A program made the translations under genes and the position numbers. The notes under the pieces were generated by a model. The model was not told the DNA's origin and did not search any database. It was given only the letters and a program-made list of their open reading frames with translations. This document shows, piece by piece, positions 42,507 to 50,460 of a stretch of DNA of 64,000 nt (within the stretch, counting starts at the first letter, position 1; each line of letters begins with the position of its first letter). This DNA is from Nocardia aurantiaca. GTDB taxonomy: Bacteria; Actinomycetota; Actinomycetes; Mycobacteriales; Mycobacteriaceae. The stretch covers positions 682,001 through 746,000 of the forward strand of contig NZ_WMBB01000001.1 in NCBI RefSeq assembly GCF_009708175.1, given 5' to 3'.

Positions 42507-43002
42507 TACCGCACAGGTTGGCCTCATCATGGGGTCGGACTCCGACTGGCCCACCATGGAGGCGGCCGCGGAAGCCTTGGCCGAGTTCGGCATTCGCTTC
42601 GAGGTGGGTGTGGTGTCCGCGCACCGCACCCCGCAGCGCATGCTCGACTACGCCAAGGCCGCGGCCGGGCGCGGCATCAAGGTCATCATCGCGGGCGCGG
42701 GCGGCGCGGCCCACCTCCCCGGCATGGTCGCCTCGGCGACTCCGCTCCCGGTGATCGGCGTCCCGGTGCCCCTGAAGTACCTGGACGGCATGGACTCTCT
42801 GCTGTCGATCGTCCAGATGCCCGCCGGCGTCCCGGTCGCCACCGTCTCCATCGGCGGCGCCCGCAACGCGGGCCTGCTCGCGGTCCGCATTCTCGCCACC
42901 GCCGACCCCGAATTGCGGTCCCGCATGGAACGATTCCAGGTCGGCCTGGAGAAGCTCGTTCTCGACAAGGACGAGGCGCTGCGCAACAAACTGCTGGGCT
43001 AG
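42499..43002 (+). CDS. purE: N5-carboxyaminoimidazole ribonucleotide mutase
   Basis: The 167-residue class I PurE moves the carboxyl group of N5-CAIR to give CAIR. Seen: [20 protein letters not shown] with the conserved His, and [11 protein letters not shown]. The start lies inside the end of purK (8-nt overlap), so translation is coupled. A hairpin follows at 43021. Confidence 0.95.
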   Translation: MTDTAQVGLIMGSDSDWPTMEAAAEALAEFGIRFEVGVVSAHRTPQRMLDYAKAAAGRGIKVIIAGAGGAAHLPGMVASATPLPVIGVPVPLKYLDGMDSLLSIVQMPAGVPVATVSIGGARNAGLLAVRILATADPELRSRMERFQVGLEKLVLDKDEALRNKLLG

Positions 43003-43020
43003 CACGAGCCGGACGGGCGC

Positions 43021-43041
43021 GGCGGTGCGTCGAGCACCGCC
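43021..43041 (+). terminator. Hairpin after purE
   Basis: Perfect arms GGCGGTGC and GCACCGCC around GTCGA, 18 nt after the stop codon. Confidence 0.6.
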
Positions 43042-43244
43042 TCGAATGGTTCCGGCGTGATTTCCGCTCGGGCCGACGGATTTTCGAGCACGCCGTTCTA
43101 CCGATTCCACGAGACCCGCCGGACGGCCATACCGCGGTGCGCGTCGGCGCGGGGGTGATCGTCAGGGCCGGGCAGGCGAGTGCGCCGCGGCGGCGGGACG
43201 GCGCGGCGTCGGCCGTGCCGTGCGGGCGGTCTGGTCGGGGTCGC

Positions 43245-43250
43245 TACCGT
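43245..43250 (+). promoter_or_regulatory. -10 box of the TetR gene, leaderless
   Basis: TACCGT ends 6 nt before ATG 43257. Confidence 0.5.
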
Positions 43251-43256
43251 TGGCGG

Positions 43257-43964
43257 ATGTCCAATGACCAGCCCGCGCGGCCGCGCGCCGACGTGGATCC
43301 CACTCAGCGCCGCCTGACCGTGGTGGATCAGGCGTTGCGGTTGTTCGCCGAAAAGGGTTACGAGGCAACGACGGTCGACGAGATCGCGGAGGCGGCGGGG
43401 ATTTCGCGGCGGACCTTCTTCCGGCAGTTCCGGTCCAAGGAGGACGTGGTCTTCGCCGACCACGAATCGCAGCTGGCGCAGGCGCGGGCGTATCTGGAGG
43501 CCGCGCAGGGCGATCCGTGGGATGCCGTGTGCGAGGCGGTGATCGAGGTGTTCGAGCGGTTCACGCAGTGGCGGGAGATCGCGGCCCGCCGGTACCGGGT
43601 GGTGCGGCAGGTACCGACGCTGCGGGAGCGGGAGATCGTGACGGTCTTCCGGTACGAGCGGTTGTTCACCGACTACCTGCGGCGGCGGCTGCCGCAGACC
43701 TCGGATCTGGCGCTGGTGCAGTTCACGGCGGCGGTGACGGCGACCCACAACTATCTGCTGCGACGCATGGTGCGCGGCGAATCGGCGGCGAGCCCCGAGG
43801 ATCTGCGCACGGCGCTGTCGGCGATTCCGCGCGTGGGGACATCGCGCGAGACCACGGCCCCGGATCAGATGGTGGTGGCCGTATTCCCCCGTGATCTGCC
43901 GCCCCGACAGGTCGCCGACCTGCTGGCCCGTCGGCTGGCCGCGCCTACCAAAGATATGCTGTGA
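43257..43964 (+). CDS. TetR-family regulator upstream of fadE25
   Basis: A 235-residue TetR protein with a clear N-terminal DNA-binding domain (LRLFAEKGYEATTVDEIAEAAG, then ISRRTFFRQFRSKEDV). It lies 170 bp upstream of fadE25 on the same strand. The gap contains two copies of a GGCACT-type palindrome, so it probably represses fadE25; acyl-CoA is a plausible ligand by analogy with other fatty-acid TetR regulators. Confidence 0.88.
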   Translation: MSNDQPARPRADVDPTQRRLTVVDQALRLFAEKGYEATTVDEIAEAAGISRRTFFRQFRSKEDVVFADHESQLAQARAYLEAAQGDPWDAVCEAVIEVFERFTQWREIAARRYRVVRQVPTLREREIVTVFRYERLFTDYLRRRLPQTSDLALVQFTAAVTATHNYLLRRMVRGESAASPEDLRTALSAIPRVGTSRETTAPDQMVVAVFPRDLPPRQVADLLARRLAAPTKDML

Positions 43965-43984
43965 GGCGTTCGCACGGTCAAAAT

Positions 43985-43997
43985 GACACTGGGTGCC
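43985..43997. promoter_or_regulatory. Operator-like site GACACT-G-GGTGCC (copy 1)
   Basis: An imperfect version of the 13-bp palindrome found at 44061-44073, 21 nt after the TetR stop codon. Confidence 0.5.
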
Positions 43998-44027
43998 ACG
44001 AATAGTTGAGTAAGTACCCGCACGTGG

Positions 44028-44041
44028 CCGCGATATCGCGG
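44028..44041. promoter_or_regulatory. Palindrome CCGCGATATCGCGG
   Basis: A perfect 14-bp palindrome just upstream of the fadE25 -10 box (TATACT, 44044-44049). Confidence 0.45.
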
Positions 44042-44043
44042 CG

Positions 44044-44049
44044 TATACT
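44044..44049 (+). promoter_or_regulatory. -10 box of fadE25
   Basis: TATACT, close to consensus; transcription would start near 44056, giving an 80-nt leader. Confidence 0.5.
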
Positions 44050-44060
44050 TGACTACGACT

Positions 44061-44073
44061 GGCACTGAGTGCC
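44061..44073. promoter_or_regulatory. Operator GGCACT-G-AGTGCC (copy 2)
   Basis: A perfect 13-bp palindrome just downstream of the predicted fadE25 transcription start, a position suited to repression. Confidence 0.6.
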
Positions 44074-44134
44074 GCACAAGTTGGCGATGCTGGGCAACCA
44101 GCGGCGATCCCCCCGACGACCAGGAGAGAACCCC

Positions 44135-45292
44135 ATGGCGGGCAACCCCGATTTCAACTTGTTCCAGCTCGAGGACTTCCACCATGAGCTGCGCGAGGCC
44201 ATCCGCGGCCTGTCCGAGAAGGAGATCGCCCCCTACGCGAAGGATGTGGACGGCAACGCCCGCTTCCCCGAGGAGGCGCTGACCGCTCTCAACGCGGCCG
44301 GCTTCAATGCCGTGCACGTGCCGGAGGCCTACGGCGGCCAGGGCGCGGACTCGGTCGCCACCTGCATCGTGATCGAGGAAGTGGCCCGCGTGTGCGGTTC
44401 CTCCTCGCTCATCCCGGCCGTCAACAAGCTGGGCACCATGGGCCTGATCCTGAACGGCTCCGAGGAGCTCAAGCACAAGGTGCTCTCCGACATCGTCGCG
44501 GGCAAGATGGCCTCCTACGCCCTGTCCGAGCGTGAGGCCGGCTCCGACGCCGCCTCCATGCGCACCCGTGCGCGCCAGGACGGCGACGGCTGGATCATCA
44601 ACGGCTCCAAGTGCTGGATCACCAACGGCGGCAAGTCCGACTGGTACACCGTCATGGCCGTCACCGACGCCGACAAGGGCGCCAACGGCATCTCCTCCTT
44701 CATGGTCCACAAGGACGATGAGGGCTTCGTGGTCGGCCCGCTGGAGCACAAGCTGGGCATCAAGGGTTCCCCGACCGCCGAGCTGTACTTCGAGAACTGC
44801 AAGGTTCCCGGCGACCGCATCGTCGGCGAGCCCGGCACCGGTTTCAAGACCGCCCTGCAGACCCTGGACCACACCCGCCCGACCATCGGCGCGCAGGCCG
44901 TCGGCATCGCCCAGGGTGCCCTGGACGCCGCGATCGCCTACACCAAGGACCGCAAGCAGTTCGGCAAGGCCATCGCCGACTTCCAGAACACCCAGTTCAT
45001 GCTGGCCGACATGGCCATGAAGATCGAGGCCGCCCGGCTCATGGTCTACACCTCGGCCGCCCGCGCCGAGCGCGGTGAGAAGAACCTCGGCTTCATCTCC
45101 GCCGCCGCCAAGTGCTTCGCCTCCGACGTGGCCATGGAGGTCACCACCAACGCCGTCCAGCTCTTCGGCGGCGCCGGCTACACCACCGACTTCCCGGTCG
45201 AGCGCATGATGCGCGACGCCAAGATCACCCAGATCTACGAGGGCACCAACCAGATCCAGCGCCTGGTCATGTCCCGCCAGATCCTCCGCTGA
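44135..45292 (+). CDS. fadE25: Acyl-CoA dehydrogenase
   Basis: A 385-residue FAD-dependent acyl-CoA dehydrogenase for beta-oxidation or branched-chain acyl-CoA breakdown. Seen: YALSEREAGSDAASM and WITNGGKSDWY (FAD and substrate binding), RKQFGKAIADFQNTQFMLADM, and TQIYEGTNQIQR, whose Glu is the usual catalytic base in short-chain enzymes. ATG 44135 is preceded by AGGAGA. Its position next to purE matches M. tuberculosis fadE25 (Rv3274c). Probably controlled by the TetR encoded upstream. Confidence 0.94.
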   Translation: MAGNPDFNLFQLEDFHHELREAIRGLSEKEIAPYAKDVDGNARFPEEALTALNAAGFNAVHVPEAYGGQGADSVATCIVIEEVARVCGSSSLIPAVNKLGTMGLILNGSEELKHKVLSDIVAGKMASYALSEREAGSDAASMRTRARQDGDGWIINGSKCWITNGGKSDWYTVMAVTDADKGANGISSFMVHKDDEGFVVGPLEHKLGIKGSPTAELYFENCKVPGDRIVGEPGTGFKTALQTLDHTRPTIGAQAVGIAQGALDAAIAYTKDRKQFGKAIADFQNTQFMLADMAMKIEAARLMVYTSAARAERGEKNLGFISAAAKCFASDVAMEVTTNAVQLFGGAGYTTDFPVERMMRDAKITQIYEGTNQIQRLVMSRQILR

Positions 45293-45315
45293 GGTTTTCG
45301 GCGAGTTCGTAAGTC

Positions 45316-45355
45316 CCGGAGGCGGTTCCGAGTTTCGACTCGGGGCCGCCTCCGG
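45316..45355 (+). terminator. 18-bp hairpin with TTCG tetraloop after fadE25
   Basis: Arms CCGGAGGCGG / CCGCCTCCGG, two T-G wobbles, then CCGAGT / ACTCGG closed by TTCG. Starts 24 nt after the stop. Confidence 0.75.
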
Positions 45356-45623
45356 TCGTTGGCGGGGCTGGTACCCCTGGGCCGGGAGGCTGCTCAGCGG
45401 GCCGCCGATCACCGGAATGGAGCTGGCGCTCGGTGAGCCGGTTGGAATCGGCGTGGCGTGATGCCATGCCGAGTCCCGCGCCGAATCTTTTCGGTAGCTG
45501 AAGAATCGCTCTGGGGTGTGGTTCGCCGCCGATGTGCGGCAGGGCCGTTCGCTGGAGCTTCTCTTCGCGGCTTCCTCGGGTAAAGCGCGGGTTCGAGGAC
45601 TGTTCGGGTGGGCATGCTGGGGG

Positions 45624-45629
45624 CACTAT
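45624..45629 (+). promoter_or_regulatory. Weak -10 box of the 106-aa hypothetical gene
   Basis: CACTAT ends 6 nt before ATG 45636. Confidence 0.3.
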
Positions 45630-45635
45630 GGACCC

Positions 45636-45956
45636 ATGGCCGGAGTCGAAATCAACGACACCTTCGTCCGGCGCACACTGGCCGACGGACGGGTGGAAGA
45701 GGTCGCGTGGACGGAACTGGCAGAGGTGCGGATCATCACCGCGGCGGACGGGCCGTTCGCCGGGGATGTGTTCTTCGTGTTGATCGGGGCGACCGGTAAG
45801 GGGTGTGTGGTGCCGTACTCGGCCGCCGACACCGTATTCCTGGCCAAGCTGCAATCACTGCCGGGGTTCGATGACGCGAAGGTGGGCGAGGCGATGGTCG
45901 GTAGCGCCGACCGGCATTTCCGGGTCTGGCAGCGTCGGCACGATCGCGCGAATTAG
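45636..45956 (+). CDS. Conserved-looking hypothetical protein, 106 aa
   Basis: Function not recognised. The 106-residue protein has alternating strands and a hydrophobic middle (DVFFVLIGATGKGCVVPYS) but no signal peptide. It resembles small actinobacterial proteins of unknown function with a PH-like strand pattern. Its end meets the convergent GNAT gene with a 4-nt overlap. Confidence 0.65.
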   Translation: MAGVEINDTFVRRTLADGRVEEVAWTELAEVRIITAADGPFAGDVFFVLIGATGKGCVVPYSAADTVFLAKLQSLPGFDDAKVGEAMVGSADRHFRVWQRRHDRAN

Positions 45957-46243
45957 GCCACCAGGTCGGCGTATTCGGGGTGTTCGCCGATGTACTTCTC
46001 GACGTACCAGCAGGTCGGAATGATCGAGAAGCCTTCCGCGCGCGCGTCGTTCAGCGCGAACTCCACCACCTGCGCGGCCACGCCGCGGCCGCGGAACTCG
46101 GGAAAGGTGAGGGTGTGCTGGATGTCGCGGACCTTGGTGTCACCGTCCACCCGCTCCGCGTAGTCGGCGTAGCCCGCGAGAGTGCCGTCCAGGTAGACCT
46201 CGTAGCGGGTCGCGTCGGCGTTGTGTTCCAGCTTGGTGCTCAT
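45953..46243 (-). CDS. Small GNAT-family N-acetyltransferase
   Basis: A 96-residue GCN5-related acetyltransferase of the short YjdJ-like type. Seen: YADYAERVDG, and the acetyl-CoA loop FRGRGVAAQVVEFAL (Q/R-x-x-G-x-G/A as RGRGVA), then SIIPTCWYVEKYI. The substrate is unknown. It overlaps the end of the convergent hypothetical gene by 4 nt. Confidence 0.85.
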   Translation of the reverse strand: MSTKLEHNADATRYEVYLDGTLAGYADYAERVDGDTKVRDIQHTLTFPEFRGRGVAAQVVEFALNDARAEGFSIIPTCWYVEKYIGEHPEYADLVA

Positions 46244-46330
46244 GACCGATGTGAACTCACCTGTGGTACGGATTGTTCCTGAACGGGTCCGGGGGCTCCA
46301 CCATCCGACCGCCGCGCAAGCGGAGCCCGG

Positions 46331-47695
46331 TTACAGAACCGCGCCCGGATTCAGTATTCCGTGCGGATCCAGCGCGTTCTTGATCCGGCGAGTGAGCGCC
46401 ATGACGTCGGGGCCGAGCTGGTCGGGTAGCCACAGCTTCTTCAGGCGGCCCACGCCGTGCTCGCCGGTGATGGTGCCGCCGAGGCCGATGGCCAGGTCCA
46501 TGATCTCGCCGAACGCGAGATGCGCACGCTCGGATTCATCCGGGTCGGCGGGGTCGTGGACGATCAGCGGATGGGTGTTGCCGTCACCCGCGTGCGCGAT
46601 AACGGAGATGAGGACGCGCCGGTGCGCGGCGATCTCGGCGATGCCGGTGACCAGGTCGCCGAGCCGGGGGAGCGGCACGCCCACGTCCTCGAGCAGTAGT
46701 GGACCCTTGCGTTCCACGGCCGGGATGGCGAATCGTCGTGCGGCGCAGAATGCTTCGCCCTCGTCCGGATCATCGGTGCGGAAAGCCTCCGTCGCCCCGG
46801 CCTTTTCGCAGGCGGCCAGCATGATGTCTGCCTCTCGCCCGGCATGCTCGCCCGGTGCGTCGGATCGCGCCACCAGCAGCGCCGCCGCGTTTCGGTCGAG
46901 GCCCATGCGCAGCTCGTCCTCGACGGCATTGATCGCCACCGAATCCATGAATTCCAGCATGGAGGGCCGCAATTGGCCGGTGATGGCCAGGATCGCATCG
47001 GTGGCCGCGGTGAGCGTGGCGAAGGTGGCGACCACGGTGGACTGCGGCGGCTGCGCGGGCAGCAGCCGCAGGGTCAGCTCGGTGATGATTCCCAGTGTCC
47101 CTTCGCTGCCCACGAACAGCTTGGTCAGCGACAGCCCCGCCGAATCCTTGAGCCGCGGCCCGCCCAGCCGCACCGCGGTCCCGTCGGCCAGTACCACCTC
47201 CATGCCGAGCACGTAATCGGTGGTGACGCCGTATTTCACGCAGCACAGCCCACCCGCGTTGGTGGCCGCGTTCCCGCCGATGGAGCAGATCTCGAACGAG
47301 GATGGATCCGGCGGGTACCACAGCCCTTGGTCGGCGACGGCCCGCTTGACCTCGGCGTTCAACAGTCCCGGCTGCACCACCGCCGTCCGCGTCACGGTGT
47401 CGACGCTGATCTCGCGCATCTTCTCGGTGCTCAGCGTCAGCGTGCCGTGTTGCGCGGTGGCCCCGCCGGACAGTCCCGTCCCCGCCCCGCGCGGCACGAT
47501 TGGCACCCGATGCTCATGCGCCCATCGCACGGTCGTCGCGACCTGCTCGGTTGTCAGCGGCCGCACCAGCGCGAGCGCGGTCCCGGCGTCCGGATCCAAC
47601 GCCCGATCCTGCCGATAGGCGGCCAGCACATCCGGATCGGTCACCACCATGCCGGTAGGGAGCAGACCGCGCAGTGTGTCGAGATCGATGTCCAC
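46331..47695 (-). CDS. FAD-linked oxidase, glycolate/D-lactate dehydrogenase type (GlcD-like)
   Basis: A 454-residue flavoprotein oxidising a 2-hydroxy acid such as glycolate or D-lactate. The N-terminal FAD-binding domain has VPRGAGTGLSGGA; the C-terminal FAD-oxidase domain has HAGDGNTHPLI and GEHGVGRLKK, which carry substrate and metal ligands. GTG 47695 has TAGTTT ending 7 nt upstream on the minus strand, so it is likely leaderless. No GlcE/GlcF-like partner is adjacent. Confidence 0.9.
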   Translation of the reverse strand: MDIDLDTLRGLLPTGMVVTDPDVLAAYRQDRALDPDAGTALALVRPLTTEQVATTVRWAHEHRVPIVPRGAGTGLSGGATAQHGTLTLSTEKMREISVDTVTRTAVVQPGLLNAEVKRAVADQGLWYPPDPSSFEICSIGGNAATNAGGLCCVKYGVTTDYVLGMEVVLADGTAVRLGGPRLKDSAGLSLTKLFVGSEGTLGIITELTLRLLPAQPPQSTVVATFATLTAATDAILAITGQLRPSMLEFMDSVAINAVEDELRMGLDRNAAALLVARSDAPGEHAGREADIMLAACEKAGATEAFRTDDPDEGEAFCAARRFAIPAVERKGPLLLEDVGVPLPRLGDLVTGIAEIAAHRRVLISVIAHAGDGNTHPLIVHDPADPDESERAHLAFGEIMDLAIGLGGTITGEHGVGRLKKLWLPDQLGPDVMALTRRIKNALDPHGILNPGAVL

Positions 47696-47702
47696 AGTCG
47701 AA

Positions 47703-47708
47703 AAACTA
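47703..47708 (-). promoter_or_regulatory. -10 box of the FAD-oxidase gene, leaderless
   Basis: Minus-strand TAGTTT ends 7 nt before GTG 47695. Confidence 0.45.
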
Positions 47709-47748
47709 CGTGCTTCGGGCCGGTTTGTCCGGAACCCCGTGCACAGAA

Positions 47749-47783
47749 CGGGACTCCCGCACCAGGCAGGTGTGGGAGTCCCG
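47749..47783. terminator. 15-bp hairpin after the MFS transporter gene
   Basis: Arms 47749-47763 and 47769-47783 with one G-U pair and AGGCA loop, just beyond the stop of the minus-strand transporter. Confidence 0.65.
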
Positions 47784-47806
47784 ATCGATCCCGAGCGCCG
47801 GAGCGC

Positions 47807-49270
47807 TCAGCGTGCGGTGGCGGCCTTCGGCAGCGCGAGCGCGGCGGCGAGCACGACCACCAGCACCGCGGCCCCGCCCAGCGCGGCCATCTCCATGGCG
47901 GTCACGTAGCCGCCGGTGCCATGATGAGCACCCAGCGCGCTGAAGAAGATCACGCCGAGAACCGTGGCGCCGATCGCGTTTCCGAATTGCTGCGAAGTGG
48001 TCAGCACCCCAGCGGCCATGCCCGCCTGCCGCGCCGGAATCCCCGACGACAGCACGGCCCCGACCACCGAAGGAATGGTCAGACCGTTGCCCGTCCCGAC
48101 GATCATCATGCCCGGGACGAGCGCGAGCACGCTCACGTTATTGCCCAGGGTGAACAGCACGGCCAGCGTCAGCGCCAGTCCGGTGAGGCTGGTGAGGGTG
48201 CCCACCACCATGACCCGATTGCCGATCCGGGCCGCGACCCGCGGCGCGAGGAAGAACGAGCTGCCCGCGAAGCACAGTCCCAGCGGCGCGAAGGCCAGTC
48301 CGGCGGTGAGCGGCGAGAGCCCCAGTCCGTTCTGCAACATCAGGGTCAGGCACAGCATGAATCCCGCGAAGAAGGTCAGATAGCCGCCCGCGATCACCAG
48401 TCCGAGGCTGAATCCGCGTTCGCGCACCATGGCGGTGTCCAGGACGGGTTCGCCGCCGCGTTCGGTGAGCCGGTTCTCATAGCGCAGCGTGAGCAGCAGC
48501 ACCGGGATCGACGCGAGCATGCTGACCCAGGTCCACATCGGCCAGCCCTCGGGGCGGCCCAGCGTGATCGGCACCAGAAGCAGCGCCAGCGCGGCCGAGA
48601 TACCCAGTGCGCCAATCGGATCCAGTTTCGGCCGGTGGGTCAGCTCGTGCCGGGGCAGCCAACGGGCGGCCAGCGCGGCGGCGACCAGCCCGATGGGCAC
48701 GTTGATGTAGAAGATGGTGCGCCAGCCCCACCCGAACAGGTCGGCGTCGAGCAGAACGCCGCCCAGCACCTGCCCCGACACCGCGCCGATGCCGATGGTC
48801 GCGCCGAAGGCGGCCATGGCCCTGGGGCGTTCGTGCGGCGGGAACAGGGTGTTGATGAGGGCCAGCATCTGCGGAACCATGAGTGCCGCGGTGCCGCCCT
48901 GCAGGACGCGGAAGGCGACCAGCGCCCAGGCATTGGGCGCGAGCCCGCACAGCAGCGAGGCGACGGTGAAGGCGAGCATGCCGATCACGAACAGCCGCCG
49001 GTGCCCGTGCAGGTCGCCGAGGCGGCCGCCGGTGATCAGGCCCGAGGCGTAGGCGAAGCCGTAGCCGCCGACGATGAGTTCGAGCGCCGACTCGCCGGCG
49101 TGCAGGTCGTGTTCCAGTGAGGAGGCGGCGACATTGACGACGAACCAGTCGAACATCGCCATGAACATGGCACTGAGGATGACGGGCAGGGCGCGCCAGC
49201 GGGCGGCGAACTCGAGGGGGCCGGGCGCGACGGGAGCCGTTGCGGCGGTCCGGTTTTCGAGGGTGGTCAC
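47807..49270 (-). CDS. MFS drug-efflux transporter (DHA2/EmrB family)
   Basis: A 487-residue transporter with about 14 transmembrane helices, expected to export drugs or other amphipathic compounds using the proton gradient. Seen: FDWFVVNVAASSLEHDL in helix 1, GRLGDLHGHRRLF (MFS motif A), and GAVSGQVLGGVLLD (motif C-like, typical of exporters). GTG 49270 has GGGAGA upstream. It is divergent from a TetR gene with two operators in between. Confidence 0.9.
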   Translation of the reverse strand: MTTLENRTAATAPVAPGPLEFAARWRALPVILSAMFMAMFDWFVVNVAASSLEHDLHAGESALELIVGGYGFAYASGLITGGRLGDLHGHRRLFVIGMLAFTVASLLCGLAPNAWALVAFRVLQGGTAALMVPQMLALINTLFPPHERPRAMAAFGATIGIGAVSGQVLGGVLLDADLFGWGWRTIFYINVPIGLVAAALAARWLPRHELTHRPKLDPIGALGISAALALLLVPITLGRPEGWPMWTWVSMLASIPVLLLTLRYENRLTERGGEPVLDTAMVRERGFSLGLVIAGGYLTFFAGFMLCLTLMLQNGLGLSPLTAGLAFAPLGLCFAGSSFFLAPRVAARIGNRVMVVGTLTSLTGLALTLAVLFTLGNNVSVLALVPGMMIVGTGNGLTIPSVVGAVLSSGIPARQAGMAAGVLTTSQQFGNAIGATVLGVIFFSALGAHHGTGGYVTAMEMAALGGAAVLVVVLAAALALPKAATAR

Positions 49271-49339
49271 GTCGTTCTCCCGAACGTGAAGAGGATGGGG
49301 AGGCGTTTGGCGCGTCGTTGCGCCGGAAGCTCGAGTCTT

Positions 49340-49359
49340 GTAACTAACCGGTTGGTTAC
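49340..49359. promoter_or_regulatory. TetR operator GTAACTAACCGGTTGGTTAC
   Basis: A 20-bp palindrome with one mismatched pair, between the MFS and TetR genes. AACCGGTT is the perfect core. Confidence 0.7.
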
Positions 49360-49386
49360 AGATATTCCACCCGGCTTCCGCATCTT

Positions 49387-49407
49387 GTCAACCAGTTGGT
49401 TGGTTAC
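49387..49407. promoter_or_regulatory. Second operator-like site for the MFS/TetR pair
   Basis: GTCAACCAGTTGGTTGGTTAC repeats the AACC/GGTTAC half-sites of the first operator and overlaps the TetR -10 box (TACCAT, 49405-49410). Confidence 0.55.
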
Positions 49408-49417
49408 CATCGAAGCC

Positions 49418-50032
49418 ATGGCAGGCATCAGGGATCCCGAAGCCACGAAGGCGCGCATCTTCGAGGCCGCGACCGCGGAATTCGCGCAGTACGGGATCGC
49501 CGGCGCCCGGGTGGACCGCATCGCCCGCAATGCCAGGGCCAACAAGCAGCTCATCTACGCCTACTTCGGCGATAAGGAGAGACTCTTCCACCAGGTCCTG
49601 GAAGAGACCATGCTGGCCGTGGCCGGCTCGGTGACCACCGATATCGAGGACCTCGACACCTGGATCGATCAGCACATCGACTACCACCGCGACCATCCCG
49701 AATTGCTGCGCCTGCTGCAGTGGGAGGCGCTGGAACTGGGCCGGGAGAACGCCTCGGCGGGCGAATTGCGCTGCGGCCGTTACCTGGAGAAGCGCGAGAA
49801 GATCGAGATCGCGCAGGGCAAGGGCCTGATGCGCGCCGACATGCCGTCCGGCCAGGTGCTCATGGCGCTCATGTCGATGATCAACTATCCGCTGGCGGTG
49901 CCGCAGGTCAACGCGTTCACCCTGGGCGCGGACGCCGATCCGGAGGAACAGCGCGCCTGGATCAAGGACGCCATCCGCCGCGTCGTCGCGCCGGACCCCG
50001 GTTCCGGATCGGGAGCGGATGCCGGGGCGTGA
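49418..50032 (+). CDS. TetR-family regulator of the divergent MFS gene
   Basis: A 204-residue TetR repressor with an N-terminal HTH (ATAEFAQYGIAGARVDRIARNARANKQ in outline; QLIYAYFGDKERLF signature) and a TetR_C-type ligand domain. The start at 49418 has TACCAT ending 7 nt upstream. Two operators with matching half-sites lie between it and the exporter gene, so it most likely represses both and is released by the exported compound. Confidence 0.9.
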   Translation: MAGIRDPEATKARIFEAATAEFAQYGIAGARVDRIARNARANKQLIYAYFGDKERLFHQVLEETMLAVAGSVTTDIEDLDTWIDQHIDYHRDHPELLRLLQWEALELGRENASAGELRCGRYLEKREKIEIAQGKGLMRADMPSGQVLMALMSMINYPLAVPQVNAFTLGADADPEEQRAWIKDAIRRVVAPDPGSGSGADAGA

Positions 50033-50050
50033 CCGGTCGTCCCCGCGCAG

Positions 50051-50056
50051 TACACT
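50051..50056 (+). promoter_or_regulatory. -10 box of the GroES-like gene, leaderless
   Basis: TACACT ends 6 nt before GTG 50063; GTGACC at 50029-50034 is a possible -35. Confidence 0.55.
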
Positions 50057-50062
50057 GCCGCG

Positions 50063-50383
50063 GTGTCCGATGCCAAGCTAGAGATTCAAATGCTGCACGA
50101 CCGTGTCATGGTCAAGCTCAACCAGGATGCGGGCGAGCGGCGCAGCAGCGGTGGCATTCTCATTCCCGCCACCGCCCAGGTGGCCAAGCGCCTGTCGTGG
50201 GGTGAGGTCTGCGGCGTGGGTTCCCATGTCCGCGCGGTCGGCGTCGGCGACCAGGTGCTCTTCAGCGCCGAGGACCAGTTCGAGGTGGAGATTCAAGCGC
50301 AGGCGTATTACGTACTGCGCGAACGCGATCTGCACGCGGTCGCCAACACCCACCCCGAACACGGCACCGGCCTGTACCTTTAA
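50063..50383 (+). CDS. GroES-like (Cpn10-fold) protein without adjacent groEL
   Basis: A 106-residue protein with the Cpn10 fold: MLHDRVMVKLN opens like GroES, SSGGILIPATAQ corresponds to the mobile loop, and VGVGDQVLFSAEDQFEVEI and YYVLRERDLHAVA to the following strands. It lacks the acidic/Lys GGTEVK element of true GroES. M. tuberculosis has a similar small protein (Rv3269) in this region. It may be a specialised co-chaperone or metal/stress protein; no chaperonin gene is nearby. The transcript is probably leaderless. Confidence 0.75.
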   Translation: MSDAKLEIQMLHDRVMVKLNQDAGERRSSGGILIPATAQVAKRLSWGEVCGVGSHVRAVGVGDQVLFSAEDQFEVEIQAQAYYVLRERDLHAVANTHPEHGTGLYL

Positions 50384-50411
50384 CGCTCGCCGAGCCTATC
50401 GCTCGAAGACC

Positions 50412-50445
50412 AACGGCCCGCATCCTTTTCGAGACGCGGGCCGTT
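50412..50445. terminator. Bidirectional hairpin between GroES-like and SDR genes
   Basis: Perfect 10-bp arms AACGGCCCGC and GCGGGCCGTT with a 14-nt loop in a 77-bp convergent gap. Confidence 0.6.
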
Positions 50446-50460
50446 CCCGTACCGGGTCGA

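Larger units (their letters stand above)
45293..45635. other. 343-bp region without a clear gene
   Basis: Holds the fadE25 terminator (45316-45355) and the promoter of the following small gene. From 45356 to about 45620 I see no credible gene or repeat. Confidence 0.5.

Noticed and set aside
46844-49120. 758-codon plus-strand open frame opposite the FAD oxidase and MFS genes
   Set aside because: Spans two real genes and their gap, with a biased composition and no recognisable domain.
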